The notes below the pieces were generated by a model. That model was not told the origin of the DNA and searched no databases. It worked only from the letters and a program-made list of their open reading frames with translations. From Clostridiales bacterium (GTDB taxonomy: Bacteria > Bacillota > Clostridia > Christensenellales > CAG-138), in the NCBI GenBank assembly GCA_004554165.1, contig SFNQ01000004.1:4755-68754 (forward strand): a DNA stretch of 64,000 nt, written 5' to 3'. Positions 43,596-52,636 of the stretch are shown piece after piece (position 1 is the first letter of the stretch; the number at the start of each line of letters is the position of its first letter). The translations under genes and the position numbers were made by a program.

Positions 43596-46500
43596 ATGCA
43601 ATACTTTGCGGATCTGCACATCCATTCCAAATATGCCATGGCCACCAGCCGCGACTGCGACGCGCCGCATCTCGACGTCTGGGCCCGAAAAAAGGGCATC
43701 CGGCTCGTTGGCACGGGAGACTTTACCCATCCCGGCTGGCGCGCGGAACTGCGGGAGGCCCTGACGCCCGCGGAGGAGGGGCTGTATCGCCTGAAGCCGG
43801 AGCTCCGCCTGCCCGCGCCGTCCCCCTGCGGGGAGGAGTCGACGCGCTTTGTCGTCTCCGGCGAGATCAGCTCCATCTATAAAAAGGGCGGAAAAACCCG
43901 CAAGGTACACAACGTCATTCTCCTGCCAGACCTTGCGGCGGCGGACGCGCTGTCGCTCCGGCTGGAGCGGATCGGCAATATCCGCGCGGACGGGCGGCCC
44001 ATACTGGGGCTGGACAGCCGCGATCTGTTGGAGCTTACGCTGGAGACCTGCCCCGAGGCCATCTTCCTTCCGGCCCATATCTGGACGCCGCATTTCTCCC
44101 TCTTTGGCGCATTTTCCGGTTTTGACGCCATCGAGGAGTGCTTTTCCGATCTTACGGGCCACATCCATGCGCTGGAAACGGGCCTGTCCTCCGACCCGCC
44201 GATGAACTGGCAGGTATCCGCGCTGGACCGCTTTACTCTGGTGTCCAATTCCGATGCGCACTCGCCGCAGAAGCTGGGCCGCGAGGCCAACCTGCTGGAC
44301 GCGCCGCTGTCCTATACGGGGCTGCGCCGTGCGCTCGAGACGGGCGAGGGCTTTCTCGGCACGGTGGAGTTTTTTCCGGAGGAGGGCAAGTACCATCTGG
44401 ATGGCCACCGCAGCTGCGGCGTGTGCCTGAGCCCTGCGGAAACGGCGCGGCTTGGGGGCCGCTGCCCGGTCTGCGGAAAGAAGCTCACCATCGGCGTGCA
44501 GCACCGCGCCTGGGAGCTTGCGGACCGGGCGGAGGGCTTTACGCCGCCCGGAGCGAAGCCCTTCCAAAGCCTTGCGCCGCTGCCGGAGGTGTTGGCGGCG
44601 GCCCTTGGCCTGTCCGCATCCGGCAGGGCGGCGCTGCGCTTATACGAAAAGCTCCTTTCCGAGATTGGGCCGGAATTTTTCCTGCTGCGCGAGGCGGAGC
44701 CGGCTGCGCTGGAGCGGGTGGCCGGGCCGCTTGCGGCGGAGGCGATCCGGCGGCTGCGGGCGGGGCGCGTCCGGCGCATCCCGGGGTATGACGGAGAATT
44801 TGGCCGGATCGAGCTCTTCGACCCCGCCGAGCGGGAGAAGCTGCTGGGGCAGACGGCGCTGTTCGGCCTGCCGGCGGGACGGCGCGGCGCAAAGGCCCCG
44901 CAGGCGCAGGCGGAGCGTCCGCCAAAGAAGAAGAAAGAAAAGCCGCAGCCCCGCCCCGGGCAGACGCTGGAGGGCCTTGCTTCCCTGAACGAGGGGCAGC
45001 GCCTTGCCGTCATGAGCGAGGCGCCCGCCATCGCCGTGATTGCAGGCCCCGGCACGGGCAAGACCGGAACGCTGGTCGCGCGCATTGCTTATCTCATTGA
45101 AGAGCGCGGCGTAAGCCCGGAGGAGATTACGGCGGTGACCTTCACCAATCAGGCTGCGGCGGAGATGCGCGCGCGCCTTGGGGCCCGCCTTGGGGACGGA
45201 ATTTCGCTGGACGGCATGACCATCGGTACCTTCCATGCGGTCTGCCTGGGCCTGCTGGACAAAAAGGCGCTGCTTGGACAAAGCGAGCAGCTTGCCCTCC
45301 TGCGGGAGCTGCTGAGAGCCGCAGGAAGCGACGCGGACCCGAAGAAAACGCTCCGAGCCATCTCGGAGAAAAAGTGCGGCGGACCCGCGCGGGAGCCGGT
45401 GGACGAGGGACTGTACGCGGCCTACTGCGCCCGCCTTGCGGCGCTGGGCGCGCGGGATCTTGACGATCTGCTGCTGGATGCGCTGGCGCTTTCGGATGCG
45501 CCCCCGCGCCGCTTTTCCCACCTGCTCGTGGACGAATTTCAGGATGTAAACGCTGTGCAGCGGCGGCTCATTCGCAAATGGAGCGCAGGCGGGAAGGGAC
45601 TGTTCGTCATCGGCGATCCGGATCAGTCCATCTATGGGTTCCGCGGCGCCAGCGCGGACTGCTTTGCGGAGCTGGAGCGTGATTTGCCCGCCCTTGTCAC
45701 CATAACCCTCGGGAAAAACTATCGCTCCTCGCCGGAGATTCTTGCTGCCGCAGGCGCGCTGATCGGGCATAATCCGGGCGGCCGGCGGCCGTTGAAGGCG
45801 GCGCGCGGGCCGGGCGCGCAGGTGCGCCTTGTGGGCGCGGAGAGCGCCTTTGCCGAGGCCGTGTTTATCGCGGCAGAGATCGGGCGGATGGCCGGCGGCG
45901 TGGACATGCTTTCCGCTGGGAAGGCGCAGGCGGCGGACGGGGCGCGGGCTTTTTCGGAGATTGCGGTGCTGGCGCGTACCCGCAGGCAGCTGGAGCTGAT
46001 CGAAAGCTGCCTGCTCCACGATGACATCCCCTGCGTTGTCTCCGGGCGGGAGGACGCGCTGGAGAGTGATGCGGTGCAGGGCGCGCTGGCCTTCTTCCGC
46101 TTTGTGCGGGAACCGGGCGATGCAGCGGCGCTGCAAACGGCGCTTGTGCAGGGGTTTGGCTGCGGCAGGGCGGAGGCGGAAGCGGCGCAAAGCGCGGTGC
46201 GGGCCGGGCTGGCGCAGGGGACCGGCCCGGACGCCGCGCTGCTCCTTGCGGCGGGGTGTCCGAAGGCCTTCGCCGCGGCATGGGCGGAGTATGCGGAGCT
46301 GATGGGCAGGGAAAGCCCGCAGCGGCTGATCGAACGCTTTGCGGCGGCGCTGGGCGGGCAGGCGGCGCTCTCCCGCCTTGCGGATATGGCGGTATTCTTT
46401 CGGGAAATGGGCGCGTTTCTCGACGCGCTGACGCTTGGCGAGGAGGCGGATCTCCTTCGCGCTGCGGGCAAGGGCTATGCCTCCGGCGCGGTGCGGCTTA

Positions 46501-46778
46501 TGACGCTGCACGGCGCAAAGGGCCTGGAATTCCCCGTGGTATTCTGCGCGGGGCTGTCGGAGGGGAGCCTGCCGCTGGTGCGGCAGGACGGGCCGGCCGA
46601 CGTGGAGGAGGAGCGGCGGCTGCTCTTTGTCGGCATGACCCGGGCGCGGGAGGAACTGATTCTGACCGGCTTCGCGCCGGACTCCCCCTTCCTGTCCGAA
46701 CTGCCCGGGGCGCTGCTGGCCGGCCGCGAGCGGGCAAAGCGTCCCGCACCGCAGGTGCGGCAGATGTCGCTGTTTTGA
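43596..46778 (+). CDS. Fusion of endonuclease Q-like PHP nuclease and UvrD/PcrA helicase
   Basis: This 1060-residue protein starts with a PHP-type domain (YFADLHIHSKYAMATSRDCD, GTGDFTHPGW, NSDAHSPQKLG) and a four-cysteine zinc site (CGVC near 273, CPVCGKKLTIGVQHR near 290), the layout of endonuclease Q. A Lys/Pro-rich linker near residues 440-460 leads to a superfamily 1 helicase: Walker A GPGTGKT near 483, TFTNQAAAEMR, DEFQD near 645, DPDQSIYGFRG near 676, TLHGAKGLEF near 970 and VGMTRAREEL near 1010. EndoQ cuts DNA 5' of deaminated bases and abasic sites. The helicase would unwind from the nick. The fusion is seen directly in one uninterrupted frame; the combined function is inference. Confidence 0.9.
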   Translation: MQYFADLHIHSKYAMATSRDCDAPHLDVWARKKGIRLVGTGDFTHPGWRAELREALTPAEEGLYRLKPELRLPAPSPCGEESTRFVVSGEISSIYKKGGKTRKVHNVILLPDLAAADALSLRLERIGNIRADGRPILGLDSRDLLELTLETCPEAIFLPAHIWTPHFSLFGAFSGFDAIEECFSDLTGHIHALETGLSSDPPMNWQVSALDRFTLVSNSDAHSPQKLGREANLLDAPLSYTGLRRALETGEGFLGTVEFFPEEGKYHLDGHRSCGVCLSPAETARLGGRCPVCGKKLTIGVQHRAWELADRAEGFTPPGAKPFQSLAPLPEVLAAALGLSASGRAALRLYEKLLSEIGPEFFLLREAEPAALERVAGPLAAEAIRRLRAGRVRRIPGYDGEFGRIELFDPAEREKLLGQTALFGLPAGRRGAKAPQAQAERPPKKKKEKPQPRPGQTLEGLASLNEGQRLAVMSEAPAIAVIAGPGTGKTGTLVARIAYLIEERGVSPEEITAVTFTNQAAAEMRARLGARLGDGISLDGMTIGTFHAVCLGLLDKKALLGQSEQLALLRELLRAAGSDADPKKTLRAISEKKCGGPAREPVDEGLYAAYCARLAALGARDLDDLLLDALALSDAPPRRFSHLLVDEFQDVNAVQRRLIRKWSAGGKGLFVIGDPDQSIYGFRGASADCFAELERDLPALVTITLGKNYRSSPEILAAAGALIGHNPGGRRPLKAARGPGAQVRLVGAESAFAEAVFIAAEIGRMAGGVDMLSAGKAQAADGARAFSEIAVLARTRRQLELIESCLLHDDIPCVVSGREDALESDAVQGALAFFRFVREPGDAAALQTALVQGFGCGRAEAEAAQSAVRAGLAQGTGPDAALLLAAGCPKAFAAAWAEYAELMGRESPQRLIERFAAALGGQAALSRLADMAVFFREMGAFLDALTLGEEADLLRAAGKGYASGAVRLMTLHGAKGLEFPVVFCAGLSEGSLPLVRQDGPADVEEERRLLFVGMTRAREELILTGFAPDSPFLSELPGALLAGRERAKRPAPQVRQMSLF

Positions 46779-46797
46779 GGCATTACGGCAAGGGAAA

Positions 46798-46817
46798 GGG
46801 GCTCCGGCGGGAGCCCC
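46798..46817. terminator. GC hairpin between convergent genes
   Basis: GGGGCTCC and GGAGCCCC form an 8-bp stem with a four-base loop, 20 bases after the helicase stop. There is no T-run. The rest of the gap to pyrG (to 47054) shows no gene. Confidence 0.5.
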
Positions 46818-47054
46818 TCGGCTGCAAGGGGGTGCATCTGCGGCCTGGTGTAAATAGACGGCTTCGTCCTGCCCGGGCGGCAGAACCGACCCGGCGCAGT
46901 CCGCAGGGGAGGCACAGCGGGGATTGGCTCCGGCGGCCGGGGCCCGACAGCATGGCCGGTATGCCAGACCCGAAGCACGGCGCTGCCGCGTTTTGGCGCT
47001 CCGGGCAGGGAACGATGGCCCCGGCGGCGAAAAGCCCTGTTCCGCCGCGATTCT

Positions 47055-48650
47055 CTAGCCCTCCAGCGCGGTGCGTACAAAGCGCAAAAACAGCGGGTGC
47101 GCCCGGTTTGGGCGGCTCTTGAACTCCGGATGGAACTGCACCGCTACAAAGAAGGGATGGTCCGAAAGCTCCACCGTTTCAACGATGCGTCCGTCCGGCG
47201 AGGTGCCGGAGAGAACCAGCCCCGCGGAGGCCAGCGCGTCGCGATAGGCGTTGTTGAACTCGTAGCGGTGGCGGTGGCGCTCGTGGATGAGCGTTTTGCC
47301 GTAACAGGCATGGAGAAGGGTTCCCTCGCGCACGGCGCAGGGATAGCTGCCAAGGCGCATGGTGCCGCCCTTTTCCCGTTCCTCGGACTGGTCGGGCAAA
47401 AAGTCGATGACCTTATGCGGGCTGCTAAGGTCAAACTCGCCGGAGTTTGCGCCGGAAAGCCCGGCTACGTTTCGGGCAAACTCGATCACCGCGATCTGCA
47501 TGCCCAGGCAAAGCCCGAGATAGGGCTTTTTTGCTTCTCTGGCATATTTTGCCGCGAGAATTTTTCCCTCCACGCCCCGGTTGCCAAAGCCGCCGGGAAC
47601 GATGACCGCGTCCGCGGGACCCAGCAGCGCGTCCACGTTGTGTTCACGGATCTGCTCGGAGTCGATCCAGTCAATGTCGATGTCCGCGCCCAGCTCATAG
47701 CCTGCGTGGCGCAGCGCCTCGGCGACGGAAAGATAGGCGTCGTGGAGCTTGACATACTTGCCCACCAGGGCAACCTTGACTCTGCGGCTGCGGGCGTGGA
47801 TGCGGTCGAGCATGGCGTTCCATTCCGACAGGTCGGCCTCGGGCGCATCGATGGAAAGCTCCCGGCAGACGATGTCCGACAGGCGGCTGCGCTCCAGCAT
47901 GACGGGTGCTTCGTAGAGCACGGGCATGGTCAGGTTTTCGATGACGCAGTCGGGCTTGACGTTGCAGAACAGTGCAATCTTCTGCTTGATGCTCTCGTCC
48001 ACGGGCTCGTCCACCCGCATGACGATGATGTCCGGCGCAATGCCGGTGGATTGCAGCTCCTTGACGGAGTGCTGCGTGGGCTTGGACTTGTGCTCGCCGC
48101 TGGAGGCAATGTAGGGCACCAGCGTCACATGGATGTACAGGCTGTTGCCCGGGCCCGCCTCATGCCCCACCTGGCGGATGGCCTCGAGGAAGGGCTGGCT
48201 CTCGATATCGCCAATGGTGCCGCCGATCTCGGTGATGACCACGTCCGCGCCGCTGGTCTTGCCGACGTTGTAGATGAAGTCCTTGATCTCGTTGGTCACA
48301 TGCGGAATGATCTGTACGGTCTGGCCGAGATACTCGCCCCGGCGCTCCTTCTGCAGCACGTTCCAGAAAACCTTGCCGGTGGTCAGGTTGGAATACCTGT
48401 TGAGATCCTCGTCGATAAAGCGCTCGTAGTGCCCGAGGTCGAGGTCGGTTTCCGCGCCGTCCTCGGTGACGTAGACCTCGCCGTGCTGGTAGGGGCTCAT
48501 GGTGCCGGGATCCACGTTGATATAGGGATCCAGCTTCTGCGCCGCCACCTTGAGCCCGCGGCACTTGAGCAGCCGCCCCAGCGATGCGGCGGTGATGCCC
48601 TTTCCAAGGCCGGACACCACGCCGCCGGTGACAAAGATATACTTGGTCAT
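47055..48650 (-). CDS. pyrG: CTP synthase
   Basis: The 531-residue protein is a full-length CTP synthase. The N-terminal synthetase domain begins MTKYIFVTGGVVSGLGKGI with the P-loop, followed by DPYINVDPGTMSP and SQPFLEAIRQ. The C-terminal class I glutaminase domain has the nucleophile Cys in LGLCLGMQ near residue 380 and the His/Glu pair in FHPEFKSRP near residue 510. It makes CTP from UTP and glutamine. ATG 48650 follows GGAGG. It lies downstream of glmS on the same strand with a 174-base gap. Confidence 0.98.
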   Translation of the reverse strand: MTKYIFVTGGVVSGLGKGITAASLGRLLKCRGLKVAAQKLDPYINVDPGTMSPYQHGEVYVTEDGAETDLDLGHYERFIDEDLNRYSNLTTGKVFWNVLQKERRGEYLGQTVQIIPHVTNEIKDFIYNVGKTSGADVVITEIGGTIGDIESQPFLEAIRQVGHEAGPGNSLYIHVTLVPYIASSGEHKSKPTQHSVKELQSTGIAPDIIVMRVDEPVDESIKQKIALFCNVKPDCVIENLTMPVLYEAPVMLERSRLSDIVCRELSIDAPEADLSEWNAMLDRIHARSRRVKVALVGKYVKLHDAYLSVAEALRHAGYELGADIDIDWIDSEQIREHNVDALLGPADAVIVPGGFGNRGVEGKILAAKYAREAKKPYLGLCLGMQIAVIEFARNVAGLSGANSGEFDLSSPHKVIDFLPDQSEEREKGGTMRLGSYPCAVREGTLLHACYGKTLIHERHRHRYEFNNAYRDALASAGLVLSGTSPDGRIVETVELSDHPFFVAVQFHPEFKSRPNRAHPLFLRFVRTALEG

Positions 48651-48824
48651 AGTTTGGAACCTCCAGATTTCCACAGGATCATCAAATCAGCGCCCGCGTA
48701 GGCACAGGCCGCAAGCGGACCTGTCCGTCCGCGGGTCAGGGCTTCGGCTGCCAGACCGAAACAGCGCGGCTCTGCGCCCCGGTCCGCAGAACAGGCGCCC
48801 GATGCCGGACGCCTGAGGGGAGAG

Positions 48825-50654
48825 CTATTCCACTGTTACGCTCTTGGCCAGGTTTCTCGGCCGGTCCACGGAGCAGCCCTTCTGCACCGCCATGTAGTAG
48901 GCCAGAAGCTGCATGGGCAGGATGGCGCAAAAGGGGGTGAGCGTTTCTTCCATGGGCTCCAGCTCCCATTGCTCGTGGGAGTTTGCGGCTACGCCGTCTG
49001 CGGGGCCGTTGGTGACGGCAAGCACGCGCGCGCCGCGCACCCGCACCTCCTCCATGTTGCTGGCCATCTTTTTGAGAAGCTCCGGCTGCGTGGCAAGCGC
49101 CACCACCAGCGAGCCCTCCTCGATCAGCGCGATGGTGCCGTGCTTGAGCTCGCCCGCCGCATAGGCCTCGGAGTGGATGTAGGAGATCTCCTTGAGCTTG
49201 AGCGCAGCCTCCATGGCAAGGGCATGGTCAATGCCGCGGCCGATGAAGAACACATGCTTGACCGAAAAGGCCCGGCTGGCAAAATATTGAATGCGCTCGC
49301 GGTTGTCCAGAATGCGCTGCATCCGCTCGGGCATGGCGGCCATCTCCAAAATTCGCGACGCCACCGCCTCCGCGCTCATGCGGCCGCGCTTTTGCGCAAG
49401 ATCCAGCGCCGTAAGGTACAGCACGATGAGCTGCGTCAGATACGATTTTGTGGCCGCCACGGCGATCTCCGGCCCGGCGTAGGTGAAGAGCACGGTTTCC
49501 GCTTCGCGGGCAATGGTGCTGCCGATGACGTTGCAGATGGCGACGGTCCTGCAGCCCCTGCCGTTGGCCATGCGCAGCGCCGCAATGGTATCGGCGGTTT
49601 CGCCGGACTGGCTGATGACCATGAGCGAGTCGCCCGGCTCCAGCACGGCGTCGCCATAGCGAAACTCCGACGCGATGTCTACCTCCACCGGCAGCCCCGC
49701 CATGCGCTCAATGAATTTTTTGCCCAGCAGCGCCGCGTGATAGGCCGTACCGCAGCTGACGATGGAGAGCTTTTTGAGCGCCGCGGCTTCCTCCTGCGAC
49801 CAGGGGAAGATATCGGTTTTGAGCCGCAGCTCCTTTACGCTTACATACTGCTCCAGCGTCTTTTTGAAGGCCACGGGCTCTTCGAAGATTTCCTTCATCA
49901 TGAAATGCTCGAAGTTGCCCTTCTTCGCCGCTTCCACATCCCAGTCGATGTGCGTGAGCGTTTTTTCGATCGGCAGGCCGAACTCGTTGAAATAGTCCAC
50001 GCCGTCCGGCCGGAGAACGGCGATCTGCTTATCCTCCATGAAGCAGACGTCCCGCGTGTAGGGCAGCAGCGCAGGAATATCCGAGGCGACAAAGCTGGCG
50101 CTTTCGCTGTGGCCGACCACCATGGGGCTGTCCTTGCAGCAGCAGTAGATGGTGCGAGGCTCGTCATAGAACAGGATGGAGAGCGCAAAGGAGCCCTCCA
50201 TGAGCCGCATGGCCGCCAGCACCGCAGAGAGGCAATCGCCCATATACAGGCTGCCGATGAGCTGGGCCACCACCTCGGTATCCGTTTCGGAAACGAATTC
50301 GCAGCCCTTCTGGATGAGCATCTGCTTGAGGTTTTGATAGTTTTCGATGATGCCGTTGTGCACCAGAGCGATCTGCTTTGCGTCGTCCATGTGCGGGTGC
50401 GCGTTCACATAGGAGGGCTCACCGTGGGTGGCCCAGCGCGTATGGCCAATGCCGCAGCTGCCCGCAAGAGGCTGCTCCCTGAGCAGCACGGAGAGGTTGG
50501 AAAGCTGCCCCTGAGCCTTGCAGAGCGAAATTTTTTCGCCGTCGAACACCGCAACGCCTGCGGAGTCATATCCGCGATAGGCCAGCGCCTCAAGCCCTTC
50601 CAGCAGAATGGGGACGCAGGCCTCCCCGCCGGTATATCCCACGATGCCGCACAT
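48825..50654 (-). CDS. glmS: Glutamine-fructose-6-phosphate aminotransferase (isomerizing)
   Basis: The 609-residue protein begins MCGIVGYTG with the N-terminal catalytic Cys, contains the glutaminase segments TRWATHG and ETDTEVVAQLI and two SIS isomerase domains (SCGTAYHAALLGKKF, SQSGETADTIAAL), and ends in the standard LAKSVTVE. It makes glucosamine 6-phosphate for cell-wall synthesis. ATG 50654 gives the required Cys2. The short leader has its own promoter and a hairpin but no room for a glmS ribozyme. Confidence 0.98.
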   Translation of the reverse strand: MCGIVGYTGGEACVPILLEGLEALAYRGYDSAGVAVFDGEKISLCKAQGQLSNLSVLLREQPLAGSCGIGHTRWATHGEPSYVNAHPHMDDAKQIALVHNGIIENYQNLKQMLIQKGCEFVSETDTEVVAQLIGSLYMGDCLSAVLAAMRLMEGSFALSILFYDEPRTIYCCCKDSPMVVGHSESASFVASDIPALLPYTRDVCFMEDKQIAVLRPDGVDYFNEFGLPIEKTLTHIDWDVEAAKKGNFEHFMMKEIFEEPVAFKKTLEQYVSVKELRLKTDIFPWSQEEAAALKKLSIVSCGTAYHAALLGKKFIERMAGLPVEVDIASEFRYGDAVLEPGDSLMVISQSGETADTIAALRMANGRGCRTVAICNVIGSTIAREAETVLFTYAGPEIAVAATKSYLTQLIVLYLTALDLAQKRGRMSAEAVASRILEMAAMPERMQRILDNRERIQYFASRAFSVKHVFFIGRGIDHALAMEAALKLKEISYIHSEAYAAGELKHGTIALIEEGSLVVALATQPELLKKMASNMEEVRVRGARVLAVTNGPADGVAANSHEQWELEPMEETLTPFCAILPMQLLAYYMAVQKGCSVDRPRNLAKSVTVE

Positions 50655-50679
50655 ATGAAACCCTCGCCTTTCCTGCAAA

Positions 50680-50773
50680 AATAGGGGGTTCGAAAGCAGA
50701 CGCTGTTACAGACCTCCTTCCGAACCCTATTTCAATATTTCATTAGTATACGGGTTTCGTATATCTTCGTCAA
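50680..50773 (-). promoter_or_regulatory. glmS promoter and leader hairpin resembling an attenuator
   Basis: On the minus strand TTGACG (50773-50768) overlaps the trpB stop, with TATACT (50750-50745) 17 bases away. Downstream, AATAGGGTTCG (50731-50721) pairs with CGAACCCCCTATT (50692-50680, two extra C), and the stem is followed by TTT. The loop contains GGAAGGAGGT. The hairpin lies inside the glmS transcript, so it may be a conditional terminator or a stabilising stem. Confidence 0.65.
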
Positions 50774-52011
50774 GAATTTTTTAGAAACTTCTCGCCATAG
50801 CCGTAGTGTTCGAACACATAGTCGATGTCCTTGTCGCCGCGGCCGGAGAGATTGACGAGAATGGAGCCCGTTGCGTGTGTGCGCGCATAGCGGATGGCAT
50901 AGGCCAGCGCGTGCGAGCTTTCGATTGCGGGGATAATGCCCTCCTTGCGGCAGAGCAGGAAGAAGGCCTCCATGGCCTCGTCGTCGCTGGCGGTCTCATA
51001 GCGGATACGGCCGCAGTCGTGCAGATAGGCGTGCTCGGGGCCGGTGGCGGGGTAATCCAGACCGCTGGCGATGGAGTAGACCGGATCCGGCTGGCCGTTT
51101 TCGTCCTGAAGGAGGTAGCTTTCAAAGCCGTGCAGGATGCCCTTTTTGCCGAAGGTGATGGTCGCCGCGTGGTCGCCCACCTTTTTGCCGCGGCCCAGCG
51201 GCTCAACGCCGACGATCTCCACCGGGTCGGAGAGGAAGGGGATGAACAGGCCGGCTGCGTTGCTGCCGCCGCCGACACAGGCCGTGATTACATCCGGCAG
51301 GTTCCCGGTCATGGCGCGGAACTGCTCGCGAGCCTCCTCGCCCACGACCATCTGAAAATCGCGAACCATTTTCGGGAAGGGATGCGGTCCCACCGCGGAA
51401 CCGATGCAGTAGATCGCGGTGTCATACTCCTTGAGGTAGGCCTCAAAAGCCGCGTCCACGGCTTCCTTCAGTGTCTTGAGTCCATGGGAAACGGGAACGA
51501 CGCGCGCACCCAGCATCCGCATGCGAGTGACGTTGGGCGCCTGCTTGGCGATGTCCACCTCGCCCATGTAGATGTCGCACTCGAGGCCGAAGTAGGCCGC
51601 CGCCGTGGCCAGCGCCACGCCGTGCTGACCTGCGCCGGTTTCCGCGATGAGCTTCTTTTTGCCCATAAACTTGGCCAGCAGGCCCTCGCCCATGCAGTGG
51701 TTGAGCTTGTGCGCGCCGGTGTGATTCAGATCCTCGCGCTTCAAATAAATCTGGCACTTGCCCAGCGTGCGCGAGAGCCGCTCACAGTGGTAGACCGGCG
51801 TGGGCCGGCCCTGGAATTCGCGGCGGATGCGGCGCAGCTCGGAGATGAACTGCGCGCTGTGGCAGATCGTTTCGTAGGCGTCGCTGATCTCCTGGAACGC
51901 GGGCTCAAGCTCCGGCGGCAGGTAGGCCCCGCCATACTCTCCAAAGCGGCCGTCGGGCGAGGGGAACTGCTTGAGATAGTTGTCAAAATCTTTGTAGGTG
52001 AGCTGTTTCAT
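50770..52011 (-). CDS. trpB: Tryptophan synthase beta chain
   Basis: The 413-residue protein is a TrpB1-type beta subunit: GRFGEYGGAYLPPEL near the start, the PLP Lys in KREDLNHTGAHKLNH near residue 93, ETGAGQHGVALA with the catalytic Glu, the phosphate cradle CVGGGSNAAG near residue 240 and LSGRGDKDIDYV at the end. It condenses indole with serine. It stands alone without trpA or other trp genes, behind a Trp T-box, so it may serve indole salvage or pair with a distant trpA. ATG 52011 is supported by the family start. Confidence 0.96.
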   Translation of the reverse strand: MKQLTYKDFDNYLKQFPSPDGRFGEYGGAYLPPELEPAFQEISDAYETICHSAQFISELRRIRREFQGRPTPVYHCERLSRTLGKCQIYLKREDLNHTGAHKLNHCMGEGLLAKFMGKKKLIAETGAGQHGVALATAAAYFGLECDIYMGEVDIAKQAPNVTRMRMLGARVVPVSHGLKTLKEAVDAAFEAYLKEYDTAIYCIGSAVGPHPFPKMVRDFQMVVGEEAREQFRAMTGNLPDVITACVGGGSNAAGLFIPFLSDPVEIVGVEPLGRGKKVGDHAATITFGKKGILHGFESYLLQDENGQPDPVYSIASGLDYPATGPEHAYLHDCGRIRYETASDDEAMEAFFLLCRKEGIIPAIESSHALAYAIRYARTHATGSILVNLSGRGDKDIDYVFEHYGYGEKFLKNS

Positions 52012-52035
52012 GGTTTGTTTTTCCTTTCTTTTTTT

Positions 52036-52330
52036 AAAATAAAAACGTCCTCGCTCCGCAATACTGCGGAACAAGGACGATTCACAGAAAACCTGATAAA
52101 TCGCGGTGCCACCTTGTTTCCCGGCACAGGAGGCCGGACGCTCGACGGATGCCATCACATCCCCCGCAGGATAACGGCTGCGAACCGTCGCGATATACTG
52201 AGCCGGAACCCGGCCGTTCCTCCGCGCGCTCGATGGTCCATTTGCCGCGCCGTTTCTCACGAAGCTCCCAGCCAAGGCTCCGCTCTCTGAGGAGGCGTAC
52301 AGCGGTTTGATCTCCATCTCACTGCTTATG
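52036..52330 (-). promoter_or_regulatory. T-box leader (Trp specifier) controlling trpB
   Basis: On the minus strand the conserved T-box AAGGTGGCACCGCG lies at 52115-52102 and is followed by a terminator stem (CGTCCTTGTTCCGCA with its partner, 52079-52046) and a T-run at 52045-52041. The stem I region contains AGAGAG at 52288-52283 and a specifier candidate TGG at 52240-52238 in the context AAATGGACC. Uncharged tRNA-Trp would stabilise the antiterminator and turn on trpB. Confidence 0.9.
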
Positions 52331-52336
52331 CGCTAT

Positions 52337-52365
52337 ATTATATATAAAACATACTATGCTGTCAA
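52337..52365 (-). promoter_or_regulatory. Consensus promoter of the T-box-trpB unit
   Basis: On the minus strand TTGACA (52365-52360) and TATAAT (52342-52337) are both perfect, with a 17-base spacer. Confidence 0.93.
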
Positions 52366-52636
52366 CAGGAAATTTGCGATTGTTTGTTCCGGGGGCTGCG
52401 GCCCCGCGTTCCGTTGCCGGAACGGGGGCCGGCGGGCCGCCCGCGCCCTGCCCGACTTCCGCGCCCCCGGCCCGCCGCCCCTGCGCGGCCTACGGCCGCG
52501 CGCGGGGCCGCAGCCCCGGCCGGCGTCAACGCAGGGCAGCCCCTTTGCGCAGGAAAAAGAAGCCCCGCCCCTTACGCAAGCAGAGCGGGGCCCGCACAGG
52601 GACCCCGCTCTGCGGCAATGGCCGTCGCATAAGAAA
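52366..52636. other. Very GC-rich non-coding gap with a terminator-like hairpin
   Basis: No gene is supported. GCAGAGCGGGG (52580-52590) and CCCCGCTCTGC (52603-52613) form a perfect 11-bp stem downstream of the DUF308 gene on the minus strand, without a strong T-run. Confidence 0.55.

Noticed and set aside
50655..50769. glmS ribozyme upstream of glmS
   Set aside because: The interval between trpB and glmS is too short and lacks the ribozyme core.
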